From NCBI GenBank assembly GCA_028708425.1, contig JAQVYY010000007.1, positions 1 through 64,000 on the forward strand: DNA of 64,000 bases, given 5' to 3'. This document shows positions 19,300 to 28,698 of this stretch, one piece after another. The stretch is from Bacteroidales bacterium. GTDB lineage: Bacteria > Bacteroidota > Bacteroidia > Bacteroidales > Tenuifilaceae. Within the stretch, counting starts at the first letter, position 1; every line of letters begins with the position of its first letter. Both the position numbers and the translations under genes were made by a program. Below the pieces are notes generated by a model. It saw only the letters and a list, made by a program, of their open reading frames with translations, was not told the origin of the DNA and made no database searches.

Positions 19300-20241
19300 A
19301 TGAAAAAAATATCAATCGGGGTTATTCTAATTGCACTAAGTAGTCAATTATATCCTCAAGAATACAACCCATTCCCTAAATCAAACGCCATATATCACAC
19401 GGCTGGCGATAATTGTTTTAACGACAGCATCTGGAGCTTTAAGTACGCAATCTATGGCGACACAATAATTAATTCCTTAACGTACTCAAAGGTTTATGAA
19501 ATGTATGACACCACATTATTACATCCAAAGTCAAATTACTTTGCTGCAGTAAGGGAAAATGATAGTAAACAGGTTTTTGTTTTATTCCCGTGGTTTGACG
19601 AGTTTATTTTATACGATTTTAATCTTGAGGTTGGAGATACAATTTGGTACGAATTAGGGGGTGGATTATGTTACAATAACATGTTTTTTGAACCAATAAC
19701 CCATTACAAGGTGGTTGATGAAATTGACACTATTCTTCTTGAAAACGGGGAATACCGAAAAAGCTGGAGCCTTCTTGGAGGTATAGAAAAATCAACTTGG
19801 GTTGAAGGGATTGGCAGTATTTATTGGTATGGGCTATTTGACCCTTTAATTAGCTACATTTATCTATGTGGGGATGATTACCAATTTGCATGTTTTAAAC
19901 AAAATGATACCGTGTTGTACCTGAACAATCCATTCTGCGAAAATTGTTTTTGCAATTTTACGAGTTCAGGAGTAACAACAGGAATTCCACCAACGAATAT
20001 ATTGACTGTTTTTCCAAACCCGACGAAAGGGGTAATATCAGTAAGAATCAATTCAAATTATTCATCAAATTACAAGCTATCCATCACTTACAATACGGGG
20101 CTGAAAATAATTGAAAAAAACATTAGGGCAAACCAAGAAATAGAACTTGACCTAGGAAATTATGCTCGTGGCTTGTATTTAGTTCAGGTTTTTGATGAAA
20201 ATGGTAAATTGCTGGAAACCCAAAAAGTGGTGGTTGAATAA
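19300..20241 (+). CDS. T9SS-sorted secreted protein, unknown function
   Basis: 313 residues with a signal peptide (MKKISIGVILIALSSQLYPQ). The middle is an acidic, aromatic-rich beta protein with repeated GDTI/DTI phrases and a Cys group near 207-211 (CENCFC). This layout is common among Bacteroidota secreted proteins in which a propeller-like or lectin-like body precedes a sorting domain; I cannot name the family. Residues about 228-313 are a type A T9SS sorting domain (LTVFPNPTKGVISVRI, ARGLYLVQVFDENGKLLE, end QKVVVE). No obvious operon partner; it is flanked on both sides by attC-like palindromes, as if it were a single-gene cassette. Confidence 0.8.
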   Translation: MKKISIGVILIALSSQLYPQEYNPFPKSNAIYHTAGDNCFNDSIWSFKYAIYGDTIINSLTYSKVYEMYDTTLLHPKSNYFAAVRENDSKQVFVLFPWFDEFILYDFNLEVGDTIWYELGGGLCYNNMFFEPITHYKVVDEIDTILLENGEYRKSWSLLGGIEKSTWVEGIGSIYWYGLFDPLISYIYLCGDDYQFACFKQNDTVLYLNNPFCENCFCNFTSSGVTTGIPPTNILTVFPNPTKGVISVRINSNYSSNYKLSITYNTGLKIIEKNIRANQEIELDLGNYARGLYLVQVFDENGKLLETQKVVVE

Positions 20242-20252
20242 AAATGTTCTAC

Positions 20253-20384
20253 ATACAACAAAGGGTGCAAGTAAAACTAGGCTTCTGGCGTGTTTGGGTA
20301 CAAACTCGCTTTTTCGTTACCTCGTAACGTGGAGTAAAAACGGGGTTCAAATCCTAGCTCGCCATACGCCCTCGTTGTTTATAC
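20253..20384. repeat. Imperfect palindrome after gene, attC-like layout
   Basis: Left arm ATACAACAAAGGGTGC (20253 on) pairs with right arm GCCCTCGTTGTTTAT (20369-20382), giving an outer ACAAC box and an inner AGGGYG box; a second inner pair is CTAGG/CCTAG. It starts 12 bp after the stop codon. The GGTTCAAATCC stretch inside looks like a tRNA T-arm but no tRNA can be folded around it. Confidence 0.45.
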
Positions 20385-20416
20385 TATTTGTTTACAGCTC
20401 ACTAAAAATTAAAATT

Positions 20417-21355
20417 ATGAAAAAAACAGTAATCTTATTATCAGCCCTATTATCATCACTGGTGTTTTTCTCGGCCAGCTTATTTGCACAGGAGCAAGAG
20501 GATATTATCTCGCTTTTTAAAGGTAGTGAAATAATTTTTGCTGATGAAATTGGGTTTGAAACCCATTACTACTTATCGGGGCCATCCGCTCATAAAGCTA
20601 TTGATGGTAAAATGCGAAGACAATTCTGTAGTGTACCTGAAGGTATTTCCTCATATGAGGTAGTTAAAAATTACGAGAAAGCTATTTTAGCCAAGGAGGG
20701 AACTATTATCTATTTCTCAAGAAATGCCAATAGATATAACAACAAGGAAACGGGTGAAAGAGTACGCTTTATGCAGCATCATTTTACACATGGGCGTGTA
20801 GGTCATAATCATTATGAGCATATGCAGTTACCAAATTATGCGAAAGATTATGTTGTCGGAAAGGTTTCAACAGCATCTAACGACATCTTTATCAGTGTTG
20901 CTGCAGTCGCTATTGATGGGCCAATAACATATTACGAATTGGTAACCGTGGTAGCCGAACCTATGGATATGGATAATGTAACTTTAAATGTACTAAATGA
21001 TGGTATTGCTGCTAGTGGCAGAGTAGCTATTTACGACATCTACTTTGATATCGGTAAGCATGAGGTAAAGAGTGAATCGACGAATGCATTAACAATAATT
21101 GCAAATTATTTAAAAGAAAATCCAGATAAAACGTTTTTAATTGTTGGACATACAGACAACACAGGAGACTTTAAGGCTAATGTCACCTTATCAAATGATC
21201 GAGCCAATGCAGTAATTGAAAAACTGGTTTCAGAACATGGAATTACACAAACGCAGCTTATACCCTACGGTGTTGGTTCTGCTTCGCCTCAAATTAGCAA
21301 TACTACCGACGAAGGAAAAGCAAGAAACCGCAGGGTTGAGCTGGTTGAGCTGTAA
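20417..21355 (+). CDS. OmpA-family periplasmic/outer-membrane protein
   Basis: 312 residues from MKKTVILLSALLSSLVFF, a signal peptide ending LFAQ. A longer in-frame reading begins at 20192 but overlaps the previous gene and has no signal. The N-terminal 180 residues are of a type often found with OmpA domains in Bacteroidota (possibly a DUF4892-like or related region), not firmly identified. Residues about 205-312 form the OmpA C-terminal peptidoglycan-binding domain: YDIYFDIGKHEVK, FLIVGHTDNTGDFKAN, LSNDRANAVIEKL, and the closing GKARNRRVELVEL with the Arg that contacts diaminopimelate. Likely tethers the outer membrane to the cell wall. It sits in the run of unrelated plus-strand genes. Confidence 0.85.
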   Translation: MKKTVILLSALLSSLVFFSASLFAQEQEDIISLFKGSEIIFADEIGFETHYYLSGPSAHKAIDGKMRRQFCSVPEGISSYEVVKNYEKAILAKEGTIIYFSRNANRYNNKETGERVRFMQHHFTHGRVGHNHYEHMQLPNYAKDYVVGKVSTASNDIFISVAAVAIDGPITYYELVTVVAEPMDMDNVTLNVLNDGIAASGRVAIYDIYFDIGKHEVKSESTNALTIIANYLKENPDKTFLIVGHTDNTGDFKANVTLSNDRANAVIEKLVSEHGITQTQLIPYGVGSASPQISNTTDEGKARNRRVELVEL

Positions 21356-21491
21356 AAACACCATAGGAAAACGAAAGCAAAAAATATTATCTAGTTAGCG
21401 TTCATTGTAAAAAGAGACCGCTACTTCTATTTCGAGGGAAAATATTATCTTAACTTTGAAAAAAATAATATCAAAATAGGAGAAATTAATT

Positions 21492-22373
21492 ATGAGTAAC
21501 TCAAAAATATCCATTCGTTTCTTTGACGACCGTGAAGTACGCGCTATTTGGGATGAAGAAAATGCCAAGTGGTGGTTTTCGGTATTGGATATTGTTGCAG
21601 TGCTTACCGACCAAGACGACTATTCAAAAACCCGCAATTATTGGAAATACCTTAAAGCAAAACTAAAGAAAGAAAATAGCCAAGTGGTTAGTGCTACTAC
21701 CCAGTTGAAGTTTCTTGCTCCAGACGGGAAAAGACGTTTTGCTGATATGTTAGATTACAACGGCATAATTGCATTGGGTAAAGAGTTCCCCGGGAAAAAA
21801 GCAAATCGATTTATTGAGTGGTTTACATATAGTGATGAGAGTATTGACGGAAAAAGTAAAACAAAAGCGTATGCCTTATTTGAAAGTTCGTTTATCGAAA
21901 GTATTGAAGTTGGGACAGGCAAAGGCTTGCACCAAATTCATGCGTATTTGTTTGGAGGACTGTATGATTTTGCTGGACAAATCAGACAAAAGAATATTTC
22001 AAAAGGAGGTTTTCAATTTGCTGTATCACATTTTCTAGGCGACACTTTAAAGGAAATAGAAGCAATGCCTGAAAATACATTTGACGAAATCGTAAACAAA
22101 TATATTGAAATGAACATTGCACACCCTTTTATGGAAGGTAACGGAAGAAGCATACGAATATGGTTGGACTTGATGCTAAAAAAACGCCTTAAAAAATGCG
22201 TTGATTGGAGTAAAATAAGTAAACGAGACTATATGAATGCGATGATGCTAAGCCCAACAAAAAGTAATACTCTAAAGGCGCTATTGAATAAGGCACTTAC
22301 CACCAAAATAAATGACCGTGAAATGTTTCTGAAAGGTATTGACTATTCCTATTACTATGAAGAAAATGAATAA
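21492..22373 (+). CDS. Fic-domain AMP transferase fused to a BRO-N-like domain
   Basis: 293 residues. The C-terminal half is a Fic domain with the full catalytic loop [12 protein letters not shown] at about 211-222 (His, then the GNGR anion-binding part), preceded by the usual flap region [19 protein letters not shown]. Fic proteins move AMP (rarely other groups) from ATP to Ser, Thr or Tyr of a target protein. The N-terminal 105 residues ([23 protein letters not shown] ... DYNGIIAL) resemble the BRO-N domain of phage antirepressors. The extreme C-terminus has SYYYEE, matching the S/T-x3-E part of the self-inhibiting helix of class III Fic proteins, although the next residue is Glu rather than Gly or Asn. 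No separate antitoxin gene is next to it, which fits self-inhibition. Likely a stand-alone toxin or regulator. Confidence 0.88.
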   Translation: MSNSKISIRFFDDREVRAIWDEENAKWWFSVLDIVAVLTDQDDYSKTRNYWKYLKAKLKKENSQVVSATTQLKFLAPDGKRRFADMLDYNGIIALGKEFPGKKANRFIEWFTYSDESIDGKSKTKAYALFESSFIESIEVGTGKGLHQIHAYLFGGLYDFAGQIRQKNISKGGFQFAVSHFLGDTLKEIEAMPENTFDEIVNKYIEMNIAHPFMEGNGRSIRIWLDLMLKKRLKKCVDWSKISKRDYMNAMMLSPTKSNTLKALLNKALTTKINDREMFLKGIDYSYYYEENE

Positions 22374-22401
22374 AAATATAAAAACAACGAAACGCTAACA
22401 T

Positions 22402-22511
22402 GCGATATAAGGCGCTGGGGTTTAGGCGGTTATGTGGGTGCTCTGCCCCGCATCATGTTCGGTGTAACTGGACAGGGAAGTAGCCCGCAATCCCCAACGA
22501 TTTCATACCGC
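22402..22511. repeat. Imperfect palindrome after fic gene, attC-like layout
   Basis: Left arm GCGATATAAGGCGCTGGGG (22402-22420) pairs with right arm CCCCAACGATTTCATACCGC (22492-22511): outer box GCGRTAT, inner box CGYTGGGG. The loop between contains a further GCCCCGC/GTGGGTGC pairing. It occupies nearly all of the gap between the fic gene and the next one. Confidence 0.5.
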
Positions 22512-22565
22512 CAAACCGATATATCCTATCTTTACACCTTTTACTAAAATTATAGAGTATTTGAT

Positions 22566-23135
22566 ATGAATTTTGAAAAAGAATTGGCTGAAAGAAGCGG
22601 TTCGAAATGTGAGCTGTGTGGTGATACTAGCGGACTGACCTCCTTTGAGGTAACCCCTCAGAATAATAACAATGCGGATGATTTTGTGATGGTTTGCGGC
22701 ACTTGTAACGAGCAGCTGACCGATTCCGAAAAAATTAATCCCCCTCACTGGCATTGCCTAAACGACAGCATTTGGAGCGAGGTACCCGCCGTGCAGGTGG
22801 TAGCGTGGCGTATGCTAAACCATCTAAAAAACGAAGGGTGGCCACAGGACTTGTTGGATATGCTCTACCTTGAAGATGAGATCTTGGAATGGGCTAAATC
22901 GGGGGCTGAGGAAGAGGATGCAATTAAACATATGGATAGTAACGGCAATGTTCTTCAGAATGGCGATAATGTGGTTCTGGTAAAAGACCTCAACGTAAAG
23001 GGTGGTGGGTTTACCGCCAAACGTGGAACTACCGTTAGGGGCATTCGCCTAGATCCGAATAACTCCGAATTTATTGAGGGTAAAGTTGAGGGCCAGCAAA
23101 TTGTAATTATTACCCAATATGTGAAGAAAACCTGA
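22566..23135 (+). CDS. yjdM: YjdM/PhnA-family zinc-ribbon protein
   Basis: 189 residues. The N-terminal part has a zinc ribbon, CELC at 17-20 and CGTC at about 49-52. A middle region (VVAWRMLNHLKNEGWPQDLLDMLYLEDEILEWAKSG) follows, then the C-terminal PhnA domain (DSNGNVLQNGDNVVLVKDL ... VKGGGFTAKRGTTVRGIRL ... QQIVIITQYVKKT), an SH3-like fold. The family was first linked to phosphonate use in E. coli, but this gene is not with phn genes and the real role is unknown. Complete and about the usual family length with the extra middle part typical of Bacteroidota. Convergent with the transporter gene at 23178, 42 bp away, with no clear terminator between. Confidence 0.88.
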   Translation: MNFEKELAERSGSKCELCGDTSGLTSFEVTPQNNNNADDFVMVCGTCNEQLTDSEKINPPHWHCLNDSIWSEVPAVQVVAWRMLNHLKNEGWPQDLLDMLYLEDEILEWAKSGAEEEDAIKHMDSNGNVLQNGDNVVLVKDLNVKGGGFTAKRGTTVRGIRLDPNNSEFIEGKVEGQQIVIITQYVKKT

Positions 23136-23177
23136 TAAACAAGAGTACCCCCTGTTTTATGCATGGAATAGCTGGGG

Positions 23178-24842
23178 CTAAAGGAAAATAAGCACTAGGA
23201 GCTGCGCACACAAAATCCTTAAAAACATGGTAAGTGGATATACCGTTGCGTAAGCTGTTGCCTGAGCCTGTACAGGCGCCATGTCGTTAACAAATCCCAA
23301 TGCAGGAGCGTCAGTCATTGCACCAGCAAGGTATCCACAAATGGTTAAATAGTTAATCTTCATTAGTCCGCCTATAATTCCAACTATAAAAAGGGGAACA
23401 AAAGTAATTATCGCCGCATAAAGCATCCACATATATCCGCCGTTAACAAGCGTTTCCCAAAAATCACCACCCGAACCTAACCCTACACAGGCTAAGAATA
23501 AAACGATACCCAGCTCGCGAATAAAGCGGTTGGCGCTTGGGGTCATGTAAAAGTCAAGCTTACCCACACGTCCCTTGTGCCCTAAAATTAGGGCTATTAT
23601 TAACGGGCCACCCGCTAAACCTAGCTTTGCGGGAGCAGGTAAACCCGGTATAAAAATGGGAATGCTCCCCACTAATATACCCAAAAATATGCCTATGAAC
23701 AAGGGTATTAGGTTAGGGTGCGATAGGTCGCGCTGCGAGTTACCCAAAAAGGTTGCTACCTTATCCATTTTTTCTGTATTCCCTACCACACGTATAGTAT
23801 CGCCAAATTCTAACGTTGTGTAGCCGGTGGGTATAATTTCTGTTTCTCCTCGGAATATACGGGTTATATTTGCAGGGAACATAGATGTTAGGTTGATGCT
23901 TTTTAATGTTTTACCCGCTATTTTTTTGTTGGTAACCAAAATATGCCGCATGGTCAAATTCTCCGACATCTTGAATTTTGGTTGCAAAGACACATCTCCT
24001 ATGAAAGCTTTCAGCGTTCCTATTTCGGCTTGCTTGCAAAGACCTATAATTATATCACCTTCTTCCAATATAATTTTAGCATCGGGTACTATATACTCAT
24101 TCTCATTGCTTTTTATTAACCGTGACATCACGAACTCCACCTTAAGATTTTTCGCTAGCTCCTGTATCGTTTGTCCAAAAATATTTGGGTTTGTTACCTT
24201 AACCTGTACCGTTTGTATATCTCCTGACTCCGCCTTTTGCTCATCCTTATAGCTTTGGATCTCTTTTTCGATGTTAAATCTAAAGATGATTTTAATCAAG
24301 ACCATTACTAAAATAACACCTATAATTCCGAAAGGATAGGCAATGGCGTACGCCATTGCCGCCTTATCAGCAAGTTCAGCTCCATTTGCAAATTGGTCGT
24401 TAATTAACGATTGTGCAGCACCTAAGCTCGGGGTATTGGTTACAGCACCAGTAAATAGTCCGGCAATGGTTGCCGCATCTAAATTAAATAGTACCTTAAT
24501 ACCTACTGAACAAAGCAATCCGAGCACCACGATAAGAAAAGCTAAGCCATTTAGTTTTAACCCGTTATTACGAAGCGAGGATAAAAAACGTGGCCCAATA
24601 TCAATGCCTACAGCATATACAAAAAGGATTAAACCAAAATCTTTAACGAATTGTAGCACCTGATCGTCAACGCATGCTCCAAAATGCCCAACCAGTAGGC
24701 CAATAAAGAGCACTCCGGCAACACCTAATTTAATGTTCAGTACTTTTACTTTGCCCAGCAAAATACCTAGTGCCCCCACTACCGATAAAAATACCAGCGT
24801 AGATGCCGTGTTTACAGATTTAAAAATTTCTAATAGGCCCAT
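23178..24842 (-). CDS. Aspartate:alanine exchanger (AAEx) family transporter
   Basis: 554 residues, 10 or more membrane helices in two related halves of the YidE/YbjL type (about 12-180 and 385-550; repeated phrases AATIAGLFTGAVTNTPSLGAAQS and ICGYLAGAMTDAPALGFVND). Between them are two RCK_C/TrkA-C regulatory domains (about 210-290 and 295-370, including TGYTTLEFGDTIRVVG). The family includes AspT, which swaps aspartate for alanine, but most members, including E. coli YbjL and YidE, have no proven substrate, so this is named by family only. Stands alone on the minus strand; its upstream side holds a 145-bp structured repeat 255 bp away. Confidence 0.9.
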   Translation of the reverse strand: MGLLEIFKSVNTASTLVFLSVVGALGILLGKVKVLNIKLGVAGVLFIGLLVGHFGACVDDQVLQFVKDFGLILFVYAVGIDIGPRFLSSLRNNGLKLNGLAFLIVVLGLLCSVGIKVLFNLDAATIAGLFTGAVTNTPSLGAAQSLINDQFANGAELADKAAMAYAIAYPFGIIGVILVMVLIKIIFRFNIEKEIQSYKDEQKAESGDIQTVQVKVTNPNIFGQTIQELAKNLKVEFVMSRLIKSNENEYIVPDAKIILEEGDIIIGLCKQAEIGTLKAFIGDVSLQPKFKMSENLTMRHILVTNKKIAGKTLKSINLTSMFPANITRIFRGETEIIPTGYTTLEFGDTIRVVGNTEKMDKVATFLGNSQRDLSHPNLIPLFIGIFLGILVGSIPIFIPGLPAPAKLGLAGGPLIIALILGHKGRVGKLDFYMTPSANRFIRELGIVLFLACVGLGSGGDFWETLVNGGYMWMLYAAIITFVPLFIVGIIGGLMKINYLTICGYLAGAMTDAPALGFVNDMAPVQAQATAYATVYPLTMFLRILCAQLLVLIFL

Positions 24843-25096
24843 TAATAAAAAATTTATGAACTACTAAAAACACATCGTTCTATATGTTCGAAATTTGTTT
24901 GATTCACACTCCTTTTAAGTTCTTTACAAAGCTACAGTAACAGCAGTATATACTATAAAATAATGCAAAAACTTATGTTTGTCTCATAATTTGCTATCCT
25001 TACTCTTATTTTGCGGATAAAACAGTCCGAAACGCAACATCTAAAGAGCTTGAGACAACAAAGCTACTAATTTAATCATATATACTGCCGCTTAAC
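24843..25096. other. Gene-free spacer upstream of the transporter
   Basis: AT-rich divergent region between the transporter (minus) and the tricorn-like protease (plus). I see no open frame or clear TAnnTTTG box in this part; the structured repeat at 25097-25242 follows, then about 134 bp of leader before the protease start. Confidence 0.5.
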
Positions 25097-25242
25097 CTCA
25101 ATTATTCATTCGAATAATTGCTGTCCCCCACAGCGACCTGCTTGAGCCCAATTTTGGGTAGCCAAAATTGGGCTCAACTAAACTAAGTCGTGGCAACCCG
25201 CATTTGCATTCATCTTTAATAAATTCAAGGAATTATGCGGGT
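25097..25242 (+). repeat. Multi-hairpin dispersed repeat, copy A
   Basis: It contains AATTATTC-ATTC-GAATAATT, GCTGT-CCCCC-ACAGC, a perfect 12-bp stem GAGCCCAATTTT/AAAATTGGGCTC, and a terminal AACCCGCAT/ATGCGGGTT pair. The same sequence lies inverted at 37544-37687, with the core CATTCATCTTTAATAAATT identical. Confidence 0.85.
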
Positions 25243-25376
25243 TAAATAAAAACACCATAGCCGTATAGCTAAACTAAGCAGCTATTTTATTGTCCTACTT
25301 TAGTGTTTAGTGCCTATTGCACTTTCTAATTTATACTCTTTTTACTAACTATAATTAATTCACAAAATTTTAATGT

Positions 25377-28300
25377 ATGAAAAAGCATACACTTATTTTA
25401 GGGCTAATTGTTTTGATGCTGCCGGTGGTAGCACAAAACAATGCAGCATGGTTACGGTACCCATCCATCTCGCCCGATGGCTCCGAAATAGTTTTTAGCT
25501 ACAAAGGCGATTTATATAAAGTTACCTCAACCGGTGGGACTGCCACTCCGCTAACAATTCATGGGGCACACGATTTTATGCCCATTTGGAGTCCCGATGG
25601 TAAGCAAATTGCATTTGCAAGCGATCGGTTTGGCAACTTCGATGTGTATATTATGCCCGCCAGCGGTGGTACTGCGAAACGACTTACGTACCACTCGGCC
25701 AACGATTACCCCTGGGATTTCACCCCTGATGGACAAAGCGTGGTATACAGCTCCGGGAGGAACGATATAAACACCTCGGTTCGTTTCCCAAACTCGAGCC
25801 TTTGGGGTAAGCTCTATTCCGCACCAACCCAAGGCGGAAGAAATATTTTAATATCCAGCGCGGGTTTCCAAAATGCACACTTTAACAATGAGGGCGACCA
25901 AATTATTTTTCAGGATAGAAAGGGTTACGAGGATGAGTGGAGAAAGCATCACACATCATCGGTAACTCGCGATATTTGGATATACAACATGAATAATGAA
26001 ACGTATACAAAGGTGAGCGATTTTGAGGGCGAGGATCGTGAACCAGTTTTTGCTCCCGATAATAGCTCGTTTTACTACCTAAGCGAAAAGAATGGCGATC
26101 AGAACATATTTAAGCGTACCCTTAGTGATAACCCCATCGAGAACCAGCTAACTCAATTCGAACATCATCCGGTAAGGCATCTCAGCGTTGCCAACAACAA
26201 TACGCTATGCTTTACTTGGAATGGCGATATATATACCCTTAAAGAGGGTAGCGAACCTGTTAAAGTTATGGTTACCACTCCTTTCGATTTTACAGGAAAT
26301 GAAGAGGAAATTGTTTCGGTAAGTAGCGGAGCTTCCGAAATGGCCCTATCGCCCAACGGAAAAGAGGTTGCCTTTGTTTTTAGGGGCGAAGTTTTTGTTA
26401 CTTCTGTTGAGGGAAAAACCACCAAAAGAATTACCAACTCGCCAGTTCAGGAGAGAATGCTTAGCTGGGATCCCGACGGTAGAACCATATACTACTCTAA
26501 GGAGCAAGGCGAAAGCTGGGATATTTATAAAGCATCGATAGAAAGAAGCGAAGAGCCCTACTTTTTTGCATCAACACTAATTACAGAAGAACCTGTAATT
26601 GCCACCGATAAGGAGGAGTTTCAGCCCGTTGTTTCGCCCGATGGCAAAGAGATTGCATACCTTGAAGATAGAAATACTGTTAAGATATTTAATCTTGAAA
26701 GCAAAACATCGCGAACAGTAGTTCCACCAGGTCAAAATTTCTCTTACCGCGATGGCGATCAAGATTTTATCTGGAGCCTCGATAGTAAATGGTTAGTTGC
26801 CAGGAGCTCGATGGGCTTTTACGGTTCATCGTACCTTGTTGCTTTTGATGCGCAGAACCCTGGCGAAGGAACAAAACTTACCAATAGCGGCTTTTCTGAT
26901 GGCAGGCCTCTTTGGGCAATGGATGGTAAGGCGATGCTTTGGGTTAACGATAAGGACGGAAAAAGGCCCCTCGCCTATCAGGGTTCCAGAGAGGTAGATA
27001 TTTATGCCATGTTTTTTGATAAAGAGGCATACGATAGATTTAAGCTAAGCAAGGAAGAATTTGACCTGCTTAAAGAGCAGGAGAAAAATGAGAAGGACGA
27101 GGACGAAGACAACGAGAAAAACTCCGACAAAAAGAAAAGTAAGAGGGAAAAAAAGGATGATGAGAAAAAACCGGATACCCTCGATTGGAACCCTACCTTT
27201 GACCATGTTGAGGACTGGCGAGTAAAATTAACTCCTGGCTCGGTAAATCTTGCCAGCTACAATATTTCACCTAAAGGCGATATGCTCTACTTTATGGCTC
27301 GCTTCGAAAAGGGTTACGATATTTGGAAACTTGATACCAGAACAAGGGAGCTAAAATCGTTGGCTAAGCTTGGCTCGCGAGGCGGACGAATGGAGATGAG
27401 CAAGGATGGCAAAAACCTGTTCGTTTTATCTGGCGGGCGAATTCAAAAAATTGATACCAAATCAGGAAAAGTAAAACCTGTTAGTATCAATGCCGAGATA
27501 GTTGTGGATGCAGCTGCCGAACGTGAATATATTTTTCATCATGCCTGGAAACAGGTAAAGCGTAAATTTTACGACCCAAACCTACATGGAATCGATTGGG
27601 AAATGTACCGTGAGAGCTACGCTAGATTTCTTCCTCATATCAACAATAACTACGATTTTCGGGAGTTACTAAGCGAGCTGCTGGGCGAGCTCAACGGCTC
27701 GCACACTGGTGGCAGATATTACCACCGTCCTGAAAATGGTGATGCTACCGCTTCGCTGGGCCTTTTTTACGATGAGAAAGCAGGAGGCAATGGGCTAAAA
27801 ATTACTGAGGTTATTAAGGGCGGGCCGCTCGATAAAGCCGATAGTAAGATAAAGCCAGGAAATGTGATTGAAAAAATTGACGGGGAAACAATTAACGATC
27901 AGATAGACTGGAACAAGTTACTGAATAGAAAGGCTGATAATAATGTGCTTCTAAGCGTACTCGATCCTGCAAAGGGAGAGCGTTGGGATAAAATTGTAAA
28001 ACCTATTTCGATTAGAGCCGAAAACGGTTTGCTTTACAAACGTTGGGTTGAAACCATGCGTAAAATAACCGAAGAGCTAAGCGATGGCCGTATTGGCTAC
28101 GTTCACGTTCAGGGCATGAACGACCATAGCTTCAGAACGGTTTACGATGAGGTACAGGGTAAAAATGCCGATAAGGAGGCCCTTATCGTTGACACCCGAT
28201 TTAACGGTGGGGGTTGGCTACACGAAGACCTCTCAAACTTTCTGGACGGTAAACCCTACGCCACATTCAGGCCCTACGGCTTTAAAACCAAAGGTGGCGA

Positions 28301-28643
28301 ACCGCTCGATAAATGGTCGAAACCCAGTGCTGTTCTAATGAGCGAGGGAAATTACAGCGATGCGCACCTCTTCCCCTATGCCTATAGGGCCAAAGGAATT
28401 GGTAAACTGATTGGTATGCCCGTTCCTGGAACAGGAACAGCGGTTTGGTGGGAGTCGCAAATTGACCCCACAATTATTTTCGGAATTCCGATGATTGCCG
28501 TATGTGGAATTAAAGAGGATAGGCCTCTTGAAAATCTTCAGCTAGAGCCCGATGTAAAGGTCGAGAATCCTTTCGAGGCTGTACTTAACGGAAAAGATTT
28601 ACAGCTAAAAAAGGCGGTTGAGGAGCTACTAAAGGAGATTTAG
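25377..28643 (+). CDS. Tricorn-like S41 protease with TolB-type propeller
   Basis: 1088 residues with a signal peptide (MKKHTLILGLIVLMLPVVAQ), so it acts in the periplasm or outside. The first about 560 residues are PD40/WD40-like blades (SPDGSEIVFSYKGDLYKV, SPDGKQIAFASDRFGNFDV, SPDGKEIAYLED). A low-complexity acid/Lys stretch (about 570-595) follows, then a second set of blades (about 600-710). A tricorn C1 helical part (about 715-790), a PDZ domain (about 800-880) and the S41 catalytic domain complete it, with GNYSDAHLFPYAY carrying the likely nucleophile Ser and VDTRFNGGGW shaping the oxyanion site. Archaeal tricorn cuts peptides released by the proteasome; exported bacterial homologues probably degrade peptides. 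It has its own terminator just downstream and no operon partner. Confidence 0.92.
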   Translation: MKKHTLILGLIVLMLPVVAQNNAAWLRYPSISPDGSEIVFSYKGDLYKVTSTGGTATPLTIHGAHDFMPIWSPDGKQIAFASDRFGNFDVYIMPASGGTAKRLTYHSANDYPWDFTPDGQSVVYSSGRNDINTSVRFPNSSLWGKLYSAPTQGGRNILISSAGFQNAHFNNEGDQIIFQDRKGYEDEWRKHHTSSVTRDIWIYNMNNETYTKVSDFEGEDREPVFAPDNSSFYYLSEKNGDQNIFKRTLSDNPIENQLTQFEHHPVRHLSVANNNTLCFTWNGDIYTLKEGSEPVKVMVTTPFDFTGNEEEIVSVSSGASEMALSPNGKEVAFVFRGEVFVTSVEGKTTKRITNSPVQERMLSWDPDGRTIYYSKEQGESWDIYKASIERSEEPYFFASTLITEEPVIATDKEEFQPVVSPDGKEIAYLEDRNTVKIFNLESKTSRTVVPPGQNFSYRDGDQDFIWSLDSKWLVARSSMGFYGSSYLVAFDAQNPGEGTKLTNSGFSDGRPLWAMDGKAMLWVNDKDGKRPLAYQGSREVDIYAMFFDKEAYDRFKLSKEEFDLLKEQEKNEKDEDEDNEKNSDKKKSKREKKDDEKKPDTLDWNPTFDHVEDWRVKLTPGSVNLASYNISPKGDMLYFMARFEKGYDIWKLDTRTRELKSLAKLGSRGGRMEMSKDGKNLFVLSGGRIQKIDTKSGKVKPVSINAEIVVDAAAEREYIFHHAWKQVKRKFYDPNLHGIDWEMYRESYARFLPHINNNYDFRELLSELLGELNGSHTGGRYYHRPENGDATASLGLFYDEKAGGNGLKITEVIKGGPLDKADSKIKPGNVIEKIDGETINDQIDWNKLLNRKADNNVLLSVLDPAKGERWDKIVKPISIRAENGLLYKRWVETMRKITEELSDGRIGYVHVQGMNDHSFRTVYDEVQGKNADKEALIVDTRFNGGGWLHEDLSNFLDGKPYATFRPYGFKTKGGEPLDKWSKPSAVLMSEGNYSDAHLFPYAYRAKGIGKLIGMPVPGTGTAVWWESQIDPTIIFGIPMIAVCGIKEDRPLENLQLEPDVKVENPFEAVLNGKDLQLKKAVEELLKEI

Positions 28644-28664
28644 CGAGGGTATCGCACTAATTAT

Positions 28665-28697
28665 AAGAGCAGCTGTTTTTCAGCTGCTCTTTTTTTT
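28665..28697 (+). terminator. Rho-independent terminator after the protease gene
   Basis: A perfect 11-bp stem AAGAGCAGCTG/CAGCTGCTCTT with a TTTTT loop and a run of T, 22 bp after the stop codon. Confidence 0.92.
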
Positions 28698-28698
28698 A

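Noticed and set aside
20270..20365. tRNA-like segment with GGTTCAAATCC and CGCC
   Set aside because: Only the T-arm-like phrase is present; the acceptor, D and anticodon arms do not pair. The segment is explained as the right arm of the palindrome after the T9SS gene.
18250..22565. A complete integron
   Set aside because: No integrase, no attI-like site and weak core matches of the palindromes; kept only as an observation.
22374..22565. Antitoxin gene next to fic
   Set aside because: The gap is filled by the palindrome and no small open frame with a plausible start was found; self-inhibition is more likely.
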